A stretch of DNA of 64,000 nucleotides from Anatilimnocola aggregata (GTDB lineage Bacteria; Planctomycetota; Planctomycetia; Pirellulales; Pirellulaceae). Positions 1-8,496 of the stretch are shown here, in pieces; within the stretch, counting starts at the first letter, position 1, and every line of letters starts with the position of its first letter. The notes under the pieces were generated by a model, which ran no database searches, was not told where the DNA came from, and worked only from the letters and a program-made list of their open reading frames with translations. The DNA lies in assembly GCF_007747655.1 (NCBI RefSeq), contig NZ_CP036274.1, forward strand, positions 7,874,001 to 7,938,000, read 5' to 3'. A program made the translations under genes and the position numbers.

Positions 1-74
1 GAGGCAAGCTGCAAGCCGTTCGCAACAAAGTCACCACCGACAAGCTCACGGAAAATCAATGGTGGTGGGATTAG
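1..74 (+). CDS. 3' end of a secreted protein, tandem paralogue of the next gene (partial)
   Basis: Only the last 23 codons and the stop (tag, 72-74) lie in the window. The reading frame starting at base 3 ends in TTDKLTENQWWWD, almost the same as the C-terminus of the gene at 188-1636 (TTDKLAENQWWWD). The upstream gene is therefore very likely a full-length tandem duplicate. Function is unknown, as for the downstream copy. Confidence 0.8.
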   Translation, partial: GKLQAVRNKVTTDKLTENQWWWD

Positions 75-187
75 TCTTCCGCCCAGTTCATTTTTGTCCC
101 TTTCATTTGTACCTCAACCGATTTCTCTTCGTACCTCAATAGGTTTGTATCTTCTCGACGGCAATGATCATTTAAAAGGCACTGATC

Positions 188-1636
188 ATGCAAAAGTTCA
201 CTCGTTCGATTTTGGTCGCGTTTAGTTGCGCCCTATTGTTAGCCGGCACCGCACTGGCTCAAAACAATAATGGTGGCAACAACAACGGCGGCAATAATAA
301 TGGTGGTAACAACGGCGGCAATAACGGCGGCGGCGGTGGCAACCTGTTCGGTGCCGCCGGTGTGATGGTGGATGCTGGCGGAGTGCTGAAGGTGCGGCGC
401 TTCGACGAGCCCAATGGGCAACTCACCATGCGCCGCCTGGCTGAGGCCCGCGCCCGCTTGCCCGGCAATCTGGCCCAGCAAGCTCCGCTCCGTAAGGTTT
501 CGCTCAATCGCCTGGAAGCAGCCATTGCCCAGCGCGCCGCCAATGGACAGGGCCCCACGGATGAGATGAAGTATCTGGCCGGTCTGACGCGTGCTCAGTA
601 CGTCTTCTTTTATCCCGACACGAACGACATCGTGATCGCGGGCCCCGCGGAAGGCTATGTCGCCGACCCTTCGGGGCGCATGATCGGCATGAATACGGGC
701 CGGGCAATTGTCGAGCTGCAAGACCTGGTCGTTGCCCTGCGTGCGTTCCCGCCCCAAGGCCGGCCGACGCCGATTATTGCCTGTTCGATTGACGCCACCA
801 AGGAAGGTCTCGCGAACCTGCAGAAGTTCTTCGCCAGCTTTCATGGCCGCATGCCTGCCGGTGGAGAACTTCGGATTGCCGAGGGTGCTCGCCAAGCGCT
901 GGGTTTGCAAGAAGTGACCATTCGTGGCCTGTCGCCCAAGACTCACTTCGCCCAAGTCCTTGTCGAAGCCGACTATCGCATGAAGCTGATCGGCATCGGG
1001 CTCGAGCAGCCCCCGGTTCGGATTCCCAGCTATGCTTCACTTGCTAGCGCCGCAACCGTGCGGGGCAATGCCATGCAACGGTGGTTTTTCACGCCCAATT
1101 ATGAATGCGTGAAAGTCAGTGACGACGAACTGGCCATGGAACTGGTCGGCGAAGGGGTGCAACTAATTGGCGAAGATGAACTGGTGCAGGCCGACGGCAC
1201 GCGTGTGGCTGCGGCTGGCGGCAAGAACAAAGCCAGTCAGCAATATTGCCAGCAGTTCACCAACAACTACCCACAATTGGCTCAGCGCAGCCCGGTCTAT
1301 GGCCAGCTGCGCAATCTGATTGACTTGTCGGTCGCAGCTGCCTTCATTCAGCAGCAGGATTACTACGGCAAGTGCGAATGGAAGATGGAGCACTTCGCGG
1401 ACGAGAAGAAATACCCCGTCGAAACCTGCGAAACTCCCAAGAATGTCGAAACAGCTTGTGCCGTAATGAAGAAGGGGAACCAAACCTCGTTCCCCATCGG
1501 CGGCGGTGTGCATATCGAAGCCCGCACGGCCCTTGAGCCGCAGTATCGCATTGCCGACGAAGGGAGCAAACTGCAAACCCTCCGCAGCAAAGTAACCACC
1601 GACAAGCTGGCCGAAAATCAATGGTGGTGGGACTAA
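188..1636 (+). CDS. Secreted planctomycete protein of unknown function (possibly DUF1598-like)
   Basis: A 482-residue protein with a clear Sec signal peptide (basic MQKFTR, hydrophobic core, cleavage near ALA-Q at about residue 25). A low-complexity run of Asn and Gly (about residues 26-52) follows, probably a flexible linker. The rest is a globular domain I can only place tentatively; the length and composition resemble the planctomycete-restricted DUF1598 family, but I could not test this. Cysteines occur in pairs late in the protein (around 353 and 391-420), compatible with disulfides outside the cytoplasm. An AAAAGG-like ribosome site precedes the ATG. The C-terminal NQWWWD is shared with the upstream partial gene, so this is the second member of a tandem pair. 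An intrinsic terminator follows at 1673. Confidence 0.8.
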   Translation: MQKFTRSILVAFSCALLLAGTALAQNNNGGNNNGGNNNGGNNGGNNGGGGGNLFGAAGVMVDAGGVLKVRRFDEPNGQLTMRRLAEARARLPGNLAQQAPLRKVSLNRLEAAIAQRAANGQGPTDEMKYLAGLTRAQYVFFYPDTNDIVIAGPAEGYVADPSGRMIGMNTGRAIVELQDLVVALRAFPPQGRPTPIIACSIDATKEGLANLQKFFASFHGRMPAGGELRIAEGARQALGLQEVTIRGLSPKTHFAQVLVEADYRMKLIGIGLEQPPVRIPSYASLASAATVRGNAMQRWFFTPNYECVKVSDDELAMELVGEGVQLIGEDELVQADGTRVAAAGGKNKASQQYCQQFTNNYPQLAQRSPVYGQLRNLIDLSVAAAFIQQQDYYGKCEWKMEHFADEKKYPVETCETPKNVETACAVMKKGNQTSFPIGGGVHIEARTALEPQYRIADEGSKLQTLRSKVTTDKLAENQWWWD

Positions 1637-1672
1637 TTCCCGCGACGTTGATTTTGACCCTGAATTGAATGA

Positions 1673-1706
1673 CCCCTGGGGGACAGTCGTCGTCCAGGGG
1701 TTTTCT
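1673..1706 (+). terminator. Intrinsic terminator after the tandem secreted-protein genes
   Basis: CCCCTGG (1673-1679) pairs with CCAGGGG (1694-1700), and the stem is followed directly by TTTTCTGTT. It lies 37 bases after the stop of the preceding gene and fits a rho-independent terminator. Confidence 0.7.
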
Positions 1707-2193
1707 GTTGGGCGAATGCCAGCCGGCCGATTCTGTGGGCAAGACTTCAACCTGGGCAATCTTTCAACTTCCGCGCCCGCCGTTCGATTTCTGGCGGAAT
1801 ATTTCTGCAAATTTTCGGCCCGCTCGTGACCAGCCTAGTCAACGTGTGCGCATCAAGAACAACGGCAAGACATGATGCCTAATTAAATCTCACTTGATTT
1901 AGAACAAAACAACATATGTACCGTTGTTGTTGTGGATTTATTTCGGAGCCCCGTGATTAGTAACAGGCACTTGGCTCTGGAAACTGGAAATTTTGGCTGG
2001 GGATGCCGGAAATTTCGGCAGGGATAATGGAAATTGAATTTGCCCGATTTCGGAAACGAAAACTCGTAAGTAGCTGAAAACGAAATACTTACGATTGCGG
2101 ATCGAGTTTGAATTTCGAAGAATAACGGAAATTTCCGAACTACGACGGAGCAACGATGGGCAATTTGGGAAGGAGAGGCCTGGGAGGCAGCAG
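1707..2193. other. Non-coding stretch, nothing recognised
   Basis: About 490 bases between the terminator and the 3' end of the lipoyl-like gene. Composition becomes AT-rich around 1880-2110. No reading frame here resembles a protein family, and I saw no strong repeat or RNA motif. Confidence 0.4.
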
Positions 2194-2448
2194 TCAGGAA
2201 AGTTCATCGCCGGTGAGGATGACAGCCAGGACCTGGCCGATGGCGAGAGGCTCTTCGGGACCAACACAGCGTTGGACGAGGCGACCACTGGCAGGGGCGG
2301 CGAGGTCGACCGAGACCTCGCCAGCAACGACTTCCAGCAGTCGGTCTCCCTCGACGACGCGCGAACCCTGGTCGGCCAGCCAGGAGCAGGCAAGAACCGG
2401 AATGTCGCCCAGGTCGAGGTCAGCGAGCAGGAGCGGCACATGTGGCAT
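2194..2448 (-). CDS. Small stand-alone lipoyl/biotinyl-like domain protein lacking the modified lysine
   Basis: The 84-residue frame from the ATG at 2448 reads as a complete lipoyl/biotinyl hammerhead: a VPLLLADL start, a WLADQGSRVVEGD turn, an APASGRL second half and a GQVLAVI end. These match positions conserved in E2 lipoyl domains and biotin carriers. Where those families have E(T/S)DKA, with the lysine that carries the cofactor, this protein has VAGEV, so the acceptor lysine is absent. The frame stays open upstream to 2910, but that part has no family resemblance and odd composition, so I start at 2448. No good ribosome site is visible. It could be a cofactor-free structural domain. The fold call is fairly safe; the role is unknown. 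Confidence 0.6.
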   Translation of the reverse strand: MPHVPLLLADLDLGDIPVLACSWLADQGSRVVEGDRLLEVVAGEVSVDLAAPASGRLVQRCVGPEEPLAIGQVLAVILTGDELS

Positions 2449-3743
2449 GAGGTATGTTCGCAGTTGGCTCAGGGCGAAGAGCGTCGAGCCAGAACGAGGG
2501 AAGACACAGGGCTGGGCTTGTACCTGCCACGGGCAAGCCGGGTCAAGGTCAGCGGGAGAAGCGAATGCACACGGAGTGTCCAAGCCTGAGGAACGTCTCA
2601 GGAACCTGGAAGTTGACCTGCCGATGTTCATTGCCCTGCTGAGGTGGCTTGCGGCAATTGGATTGGAAGGAGGATCGTACCGGTGATTACAGAGTAAACC
2701 GTACCGAAAAACGATGAACAGCGGCACACGCCGCCGTCCGCGGCTGGCTTCCGGAACCGGGCGATTGGGGCCCCTCATATCCGTTTCGACAAGTTTTCCC
2801 GACATTTTACCGCTTTCCCTCGACTCCAGTCTTGACATGGCCGAACACTTTAATAAGATTCGCCATAGAACGACTTCTGTCTCACTTGTAAGCGGTACTC
2901 TTTGTCGCAACGAAAGTTGCGGCTACCGGTCGGATCGAAGGCCTCCTGGGCACCACCCGTTGGGTAGCAGCCCGAGGACCGAATGATTCGGCGGTAAGAG
3001 CGCTTCTCTCCCCGAAGGCCGCAGAGGGTGCGGCCGCCCCTGAATGTCACCCAAGCCGACGGATTCCACTGCCGTTTCGCCGAAATTCTGCTGACCTGCA
3101 CGCCGGTCCTTCCTGAGATTGCCCAGCGTTTCCTTAGCAGCATCTGGTTGAACAGCAACACCAACAGAATCACCAGTTCCCAGGCAGAATGGCGCGATTT
3201 TCGCCCGCTCCGCAGCGAACTGAGGTTATTGGGCCAGTGACGCATGGGTCAAAAGGGCGGAGAAGTGTTCAGCGATTGCTGAAGCTGTCTTGCATGGTCG
3301 GGCTGTTGCCAGCCGGTAACAGTTGACCCAGAAATGGCTGACACATGCCGTCCTCTGGTACTTCGGTGCGAATTTGCCGTGCGCTGGCTGCCCCTTTTTT
3401 GGGACCTGTTGCCAGCGGCGAACGAGGCACTTGCTAGACAGAAGTAGTCGGGCTCGCAGATGCACCTTGCTGGCCTGCAAATGAATGTTGGCTGGTGTTC
3501 GGACTCGGCTCTCCTCTTGGGGATGGCAGCAGACCGCACCGATCCTGCCTGAGATTAGCTTGCTTTGTGCCGGCAGCAGTTCGATCTGTCTCGCATCCTG
3601 CGGACAGTTGGCGATTGCTGCGTTTCCGCACCGATGGGCAAGAATTCGCCTGGCAGATAGCAGCAGTTCTCGAACAACAAAGTAGTACTCGCTTAAAGCG
3701 TACTCAGCGTTTTGGTCTTAGTTTTCGAAGTTTTTGGTGAAGC
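2449..3743. other. 1.3-kb region without a convincing gene; possible long structured leader of rho
   Basis: No frame on either strand resembles a known protein, and the short open frames look random. On the plus strand a good sigma-70-type promoter (2832-2859) precedes a run of short hairpins: CGCAAC-GAAA-GTTGCG near 2904-2919, CCGAATGATTCGG near 2980, and GGCCGCA/TGCGGCC near 3018-3044. Rho starts at 3744 in the same direction. The region could be a long untranslated leader, a separate small RNA, or decayed DNA. Confidence 0.35.
2832..2859 (+). promoter_or_regulatory. Candidate sigma-70 promoter upstream of rho
   Basis: A consensus TTGACA (2832-2837) is followed after 16 bases by TAAGAT (2854-2859). 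It points toward rho, about 880 bases upstream of its start codon. Direct sequence match only. Confidence 0.4.
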
Positions 3744-5258
3744 ATGGGCAAGAAGAAATTCCGTCCTCGCTCCTCGGGTGGCCGAGGTGGCTCGCAAGGT
3801 GGTGGTTACGGTGGCGGCGGCGGATACCGCGACCGTGATGGCTACGGCGGTGGAGGAGGCGGAGGTGGTTACGGTGGCGGCGGAGGTGGCGGCAATGGCT
3901 ACGGCGGTGGAGGCGGTGGTGGTGGTGGCCGCTCGCGTCGTCGTCGTCGTCCCCCAGGCCAAGGTGGCGGCCCCGGTGGTCCTGGCGGCGAAGGGGGCGA
4001 ACGTCGCCCGTTGCCCGGTGACGATACCGGCGTTCCCGGCGAGATTCCGTTCGGCGGCGAAGCAGCTCCCGAGGGGACCGTTCCTGCTGGTGCCAATGGC
4101 GCATATCCCGTGCCAGCGGGCGTCGAAATGCAACTGGAGCAAGGCTTTGGTCTGCTCGAAATGCACCCCAATGGTTACGGCTTTTTGCGCAGCCCCGAGA
4201 ACTACTACAACCGCGAACGTTCCGATCCATTTGTGCCCGGCACGATGATCGAGCGTTTCGGCCTGCGAGAAGGGGTGATCATCAAGGGGACGGTCCAGCC
4301 TGCTCGCAAGCAGCAAGGCCCCCGACTGCGAGAAATTCTCGATGTCGACGGCATGCCGCCCGAAGATTACTTGAAGGTCAAAAACTTCGACCAGAAGACG
4401 CCGATCAATCCCGATCAGTGGTTCCGCCTCGAAACGGGCGCGGCCCCTTTGACGACCCGCGTGATGGATCTCCTCACGCCCCTCGGTCGCGGTCAACGTG
4501 CACTGATCGTCGCTCCGCCTCGCAGCGGTAAGACGATCCTGCTGCAACAGACCAGCCAGGCGATGAGCGTTAACTATCCCGAGGTGAAGCAGTTCGTACT
4601 CCTCATCGACGAACGGCCGGAAGAAGTCACCGACATGCGCCGCAACGTGAAGGGCGAAGTCGTGGCCAGCAGTCTCGATAACGATATCGAGAGCCACGTG
4701 CGATTGGCGCAACTCGTCATCGAACGCTGCAAGCGATTGGCCGAAATGGGGCAGGACGTTTTCGTGCTCCTCGATTCGATCACTCGTCTGGCCCGGGCCT
4801 ACAACAAGTACGTGGGGAACAAGCGGGGGGACGGCATCCAGACCGGCGGTCTCGGCACCCGGGCGATGGACGTCCCCAAGAAACTGTTCGCGACGGCTCG
4901 CGCGTTCGAAGAGGGTGGTTCGGTCACGATCATGGGCACCGCCCTGATCGAAACCAACAGCCGCATGGACGACGCGATCTTCCAAGAGTTCAAAGGCACG
5001 GGCAACATGGAGCTCGTCCTCGACCGCAAATTGGCCGAGCGACGCGTTTACCCAGCCATCGACGTGCAGCAATCGGGCACTCGGCGCGAGGAACTCCTCC
5101 TGCCTGCTGAACACCTGCACGCGGTGACTATGCTGCGGCGCACCTTGTCGTCGATGAACCCGGTCGATGCCATGGAACAGCTGACTAAGCAACTCGGCAA
5201 GTTCAAGACCAACGCCGAATTCATCATGCTGATCACCAAGGCCGGGTCGCGAGACTAA
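3744..5258 (+). CDS. rho: Transcription termination factor Rho
   Basis: A hexameric RNA-dependent ATPase that ends transcription at rho-dependent sites. The 504-residue protein begins with about 75 residues of Gly/Arg/Tyr-rich low complexity, an intrinsically disordered RNA-binding-like extension not found in the E. coli protein (419 aa). The cold-shock-like primary RNA site follows (HPNGYGFLRSPENYY, about 145-160). The ATPase core has Walker A APPRSGKT (about 260), Walker B VLLIDERPEEVTDM (about 288-301), an LLDSITRLARAYN segment and the secondary-site loop region TGGLGT (about 368). The start ATG is preceded by GGTGA. An intrinsic terminator follows at 5288. Family assignment is certain. 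Confidence 0.97.
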   Translation: MGKKKFRPRSSGGRGGSQGGGYGGGGGYRDRDGYGGGGGGGGYGGGGGGGNGYGGGGGGGGGRSRRRRRPPGQGGGPGGPGGEGGERRPLPGDDTGVPGEIPFGGEAAPEGTVPAGANGAYPVPAGVEMQLEQGFGLLEMHPNGYGFLRSPENYYNRERSDPFVPGTMIERFGLREGVIIKGTVQPARKQQGPRLREILDVDGMPPEDYLKVKNFDQKTPINPDQWFRLETGAAPLTTRVMDLLTPLGRGQRALIVAPPRSGKTILLQQTSQAMSVNYPEVKQFVLLIDERPEEVTDMRRNVKGEVVASSLDNDIESHVRLAQLVIERCKRLAEMGQDVFVLLDSITRLARAYNKYVGNKRGDGIQTGGLGTRAMDVPKKLFATARAFEEGGSVTIMGTALIETNSRMDDAIFQEFKGTGNMELVLDRKLAERRVYPAIDVQQSGTRREELLLPAEHLHAVTMLRRTLSSMNPVDAMEQLTKQLGKFKTNAEFIMLITKAGSRD

Positions 5259-5287
5259 CCCTCGCTGTCACTTCGATTGATCTTTCG

Positions 5288-5325
5288 ACGCAGGGTTCAC
5301 CAAGTGGCCCCTGCGTTTTTTATTG
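5288..5325 (+). terminator. Intrinsic terminator after rho
   Basis: ACGCAGGG (5288-5295) pairs perfectly with CCCTGCGT (5309-5316), and six T residues follow. It lies 29 bases after the rho stop codon. Confidence 0.85.
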
Positions 5326-5409
5326 ATAACTGCCGTGCGACCGCGCCTGGCAATAGGCACGCTGCCAATTGCCTTAGTGTCGCGGGTAACTTAAGATAAA
5401 AATCCTCGC

Positions 5410-5424
5410 TGAAACTCAGTCTCA
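5410..5424. promoter_or_regulatory. Palindromic operator-like site before the feo operon
   Basis: TGAAACT-C-AGTCTCA is a 7-1-7 inverted repeat with one mismatch, placed 56 bases before the first feoA start. Iron-uptake operons are commonly repressed by Fur- or DtxR-type proteins through palindromes of this size, so this is a plausible iron operator. The regulator is inferred. Confidence 0.35.
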
Positions 5425-5479
5425 ACAGGCATCCGCGAGTTTCCCGCCGCTTCCCCTCCCGCAGCCGAAGTGATTCGCC

Positions 5480-5716
5480 GTGCTAGACATCATCCCTTTG
5501 CAAATGCTGCTGGCCGGGCAAACCGCGCAGGTCGATCAATTGCTCGGCGCGCCAGACGACGTGCAACGACTGCAAGAGATGGGGCTCCGCCCTGGCACTT
5601 GGGTCGAGATGGTCCGGCAGGACGAAGCCTGCATCATCAAGTTGAATTCCAATACGGTCTGCCTCCGCGGAGCCAATGTGTTTCAGGTCATGGTTCGTCC
5701 TGGGGCCGACCAATGA
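5480..5716 (+). CDS. feoA: FeoA family protein, first copy
   Basis: A 78-residue SH3-like protein of the ferrous-iron transport accessory family. Hallmarks are LQEMGLRPGTWVEMV in the centre and LRGANVFQVMV at the end. FeoA is cytoplasmic and is thought to act with FeoB. The start is GTG at 5480; an internal ATG eight codons later is an alternative. The stop overlaps the start of the second feoA by four bases (ATGA), indicating translational coupling in a feoA-feoA-feoB operon. Confidence 0.85.
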   Translation: MLDIIPLQMLLAGQTAQVDQLLGAPDDVQRLQEMGLRPGTWVEMVRQDEACIIKLNSNTVCLRGANVFQVMVRPGADQ

Positions 5717-5940
5717 CCACGCTGGCGGAAATGAAGATCGGCCAAAGCGCCAGTGTGACCTCGATCGATGGTGTCGATGAGATCAGCATCAGGCTGATGG
5801 AAATGGGACTCGTCCCTGGCACCGAGTTCACCATTCTCGGCACCGCCCCGCTGGGCGACCCGCTCGAAATTGAAGTGCGCGGCTACCGACTCAGCCTGCG
5901 CAAATCAGAAGCATCCCGCGTGCAAGTGACGGCTGTCTAA
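5713..5940 (+). CDS. feoA: FeoA family protein, second copy
   Basis: A 75-residue FeoA/SH3-like protein with the typical LMEMGLVPGTEFTILGTAPLGDP stretch split across its centre, followed by RGYRLSLRKSEA. It starts inside the stop codon of the first feoA (ATGA overlap) and is followed 23 bases later by feoB. The two FeoA proteins differ considerably, so they may form a heteromeric partner for FeoB rather than being recent duplicates. Confidence 0.9.
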   Translation: MTTLAEMKIGQSASVTSIDGVDEISIRLMEMGLVPGTEFTILGTAPLGDPLEIEVRGYRLSLRKSEASRVQVTAV

Positions 5941-5963
5941 TCAGCCCCATCGATAGGCATTTC

Positions 5964-8258
5964 ATGACGGCAACGGCAACATCGTCCCCAGCTACGCGAG
6001 CACTCACGGTCGCCCTGATCGGCAACCCGAACACGGGCAAATCGACGCTCTTCAATGCTTTGTCGGGTGGCCGCGTTCGCACGGGCAATTACCCGGGCGT
6101 GACCGTCGAGAAGAAGACCGGCAAAGCAGAGTTTCACGGCCGGCAGTTCAAGCTCATCGATCTGCCGGGCACGTACAGTCTCGCCCCGCGCTCGCCGGAC
6201 GAAATGGTCGCCGTCGATGTGCTGCTGGGACGTCAATCGCAGGAATCGCGTCCGGATGTAGTCCTGTGCATTGTCGATGCGAGCAATCTCGAACGAAATT
6301 TTTACCTGCTGAGCCAGGTGCTGGAACTCGGGCTGCCGACGGTGGTCGCCGTCAACATGATGGACCTTGCCGAAGAACGCGGCCTGAAGATTCAACTCGA
6401 CAAGCTTCGCGCGCAAGTTCCAGTCGAGTTCATCCCGGTTCAAGCGCATCGCGGTAAAGGCTTGAACGAGTTGAAGCAGGCCCTATCGACCGCTGCCGAT
6501 AAACCTCCGGCCAAGATCGCGAGTCCGTTTCCGGACGCCTTTAAAACAGAAGTCACCAAGCTGGAGCAATTGGCCGGCGAAGGCGCGCTGCCACGCTATC
6601 TGGCCGAGCGGTTGCTGCTCGATACCAGCGGTTACCTGGCCGGCGCTCATTTGGCGGGCGTGACTCCGCCTGTGATTGACGCCCTTCCCGCCGCGCGCGA
6701 ACGCTTGGCGAAGGCCGGCGCGCCGGTACCAGCGATTGAAGCCATGGCCCGCTACCAGTGGGCCGCGAATGTCTTGAAGCCCGCGGTAACACGCCCTACC
6801 AAGCGACCGGATAACTTCAGCGATCGTGTCGACCGGCTTCTCACGCACTGGTTCTTCGGCACAGCTTTTTTTCTGCTGGTGATGTTCCTGCTGTTTCAAG
6901 CTGTGTCGTGGATCGCCGGTCCATCGGGGGACATCATCGACGGCCTAATTGGCATCGCCAGCGACTGGGTTTCGTCGGTCCTGGCGGAAGGCCCGCTACA
7001 GTCGCTCATCAACAACGGTATTCTGGCCGGCGTCGGCGGCGTGATTGTCTTTGTGCCGCAGATCATGCTGCTGTTCTTCTTCATCGCGATTCTCGAAGAC
7101 TGCGGTTACATGGCCCGCGCGGCCTACCTGATGGACAAGCTCATGGTCCGTGTGGGCTTGAGCGGCAAGAGCTTTATTCCGCTCCTCTCTTCGTTCGCCT
7201 GCGCCATTCCCGGCATGATGGCGGCCCGCGTGATCGAAAATCGCCGCGACCGGCTCGTGACGATTCTCGTCGCTCCGCTGATGAGTTGCAGCGCGCGGCT
7301 GCCGGTCTACGTGTTGCTGACGCAAGCGTTCATTCCCGAGCAAAGTTACCTTGGCGGCCTGATCAGCTTGCAGGGGCTGGTGATGTTCGCCATGTATAGC
7401 ATCGGCGCGATCGTCGGCATCGGCATGGCGTGGCTACTCAAGCTGACGATTCTCCGCGGTCCCACACCGCCATTCGTCCTCGAACTCCCCACCTACAAAT
7501 GGCCTGGGCTCTGGATCGTGTTGCATCGCATGTTCGAGCAAGGCTGGGCCTTCATCTATCGCGCCGGCACGCTCATTCTCGCCGTCTCCGTCGTGGTCTG
7601 GGCCCTCGCGTACTACCCGCGCACTAAGACCGAACCGATACGTGTTGCTTCAGAGCGGGAAGCTGTGCTGGCCAGTGAAGTTGCGACGCTGGAAAAAACG
7701 GTGGTCTTGCCAGAAGAGGAAGCATCGGCTGATTCCAAACCCGCAGAAAAACCGCCGCTCACTCCCGAGCAACAGCAGTTGGTCGACAAGAAGGCCGAAC
7801 TCGACGACGTGCGCAATCACATCGCGGCTACCCATCTCGAAAACAGTTACCTCGGCCAAATGGGCAAGGTGATTGAGCCCGCCGTACGACCGCTCGGTTG
7901 GGATTGGAAGCTGGGGAGCGCGGCCATCGCTTCGTTCCCTGCCCGCGAAGTGATCGTCGCCACACTCGGCACGATTTACGGGCTGGGAGACAGTCAAGAA
8001 GCCGAGTCAAAGCCGCTGCAAGAACGACTGCAGGCAGCGACCTGGAGCGGCAGCAAGAAGCCTGTCTACACCATTCCGGTCGCCCTCTCGGTGATGGTCT
8101 TCTTCGCGCTCTGTGCCCAATGTGCATCCACGCTGGCGATCATGAAGCGCGAAACCGGTTCCTACTGGTGGCCCGTCTTCACCTTCGTCTACATGACGAC
8201 ACTCGCTTACATCGGTGCCTTCATCGCCTATCAACTCGGCACCTGGCTGGGATGGTAG
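5964..8258 (+). CDS. feoB: Ferrous iron transporter FeoB
   Basis: An inner-membrane Fe(II) uptake protein with an N-terminal GTPase. The G domain shows G1 GNPNTGKST (about residue 20), a G2/switch region near TGNYPGVTVE, G3 DLPGTYSL (about 67) and a G4-like NMMD (about 127). The membrane part starts near residue 290 and contains the conserved LSSFACAIPGMMAAR and Gate-like segments. About 90 hydrophilic residues rich in Glu, Lys and Pro (about 555-645) sit between membrane segments, longer than in E. coli FeoB and probably coiled. The protein has 764 residues, a normal length. It forms an operon with two feoA genes and the Cys-rich peptide downstream. Confidence 0.97.
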   Translation: MTATATSSPATRALTVALIGNPNTGKSTLFNALSGGRVRTGNYPGVTVEKKTGKAEFHGRQFKLIDLPGTYSLAPRSPDEMVAVDVLLGRQSQESRPDVVLCIVDASNLERNFYLLSQVLELGLPTVVAVNMMDLAEERGLKIQLDKLRAQVPVEFIPVQAHRGKGLNELKQALSTAADKPPAKIASPFPDAFKTEVTKLEQLAGEGALPRYLAERLLLDTSGYLAGAHLAGVTPPVIDALPAARERLAKAGAPVPAIEAMARYQWAANVLKPAVTRPTKRPDNFSDRVDRLLTHWFFGTAFFLLVMFLLFQAVSWIAGPSGDIIDGLIGIASDWVSSVLAEGPLQSLINNGILAGVGGVIVFVPQIMLLFFFIAILEDCGYMARAAYLMDKLMVRVGLSGKSFIPLLSSFACAIPGMMAARVIENRRDRLVTILVAPLMSCSARLPVYVLLTQAFIPEQSYLGGLISLQGLVMFAMYSIGAIVGIGMAWLLKLTILRGPTPPFVLELPTYKWPGLWIVLHRMFEQGWAFIYRAGTLILAVSVVVWALAYYPRTKTEPIRVASEREAVLASEVATLEKTVVLPEEEASADSKPAEKPPLTPEQQQLVDKKAELDDVRNHIAATHLENSYLGQMGKVIEPAVRPLGWDWKLGSAAIASFPAREVIVATLGTIYGLGDSQEAESKPLQERLQAATWSGSKKPVYTIPVALSVMVFFALCAQCASTLAIMKRETGSYWWPVFTFVYMTTLAYIGAFIAYQLGTWLGW

Positions 8259-8281
8259 AGTTGGGATGGTAAAATAGAATC

Positions 8282-8488
8282 ATGGTCGAGCAATTCTTTA
8301 CCCAGAACTTCGTCGTCGCACTGATCGTGCTGACTGCGACCCTCTTCTTGCTCTACCGCGCCCGCACGTATGTCCTTCCCGGCAGCAAGGCAGGCTGTGC
8401 CACTGGCTGCGGCAGTTGCCCGAGCAACAAGAGCGAGCCCAATTCAACCGCGGGTCTTGTCCAACTCGGTGACCGGCGCACTCATTAA
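8282..8488 (+). CDS. FeoB-associated Cys-rich membrane peptide
   Basis: A 68-residue protein with one N-terminal membrane helix (about 8-27) followed by a cysteine cluster GCATGCGSCPSN (about 39-50). This architecture matches the FeoB-associated Cys-rich membrane protein family found directly after feoB in many bacteria. The cysteines could bind iron or sense redox state. It starts 23 bases after the feoB stop, so it is the last gene of the feo operon. Confidence 0.75.
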   Translation: MVEQFFTQNFVVALIVLTATLFLLYRARTYVLPGSKAGCATGCGSCPSNKSEPNSTAGLVQLGDRRTH

Positions 8489-8496
8489 CGAACAGC

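Noticed and set aside
2993-3003. GGTAAGAGCGC, identical to a conserved piece of RNase P RNA
   Set aside because: None of the other conserved RNase P regions (such as GAGGAAAGTCCGG or the 3' ACAGAA part) is found nearby, so the match is probably chance.
2850-3631. Several overlapping minus-strand open frames before rho
   Set aside because: Short, mutually overlapping and without family similarity; treated as non-coding.
3693-5192. 499-codon open frame antisense to rho
   Set aside because: It mirrors rho; its His/Thr/Ala-rich end is the complement of the Gly-rich repeat, and no part resembles a protein family.
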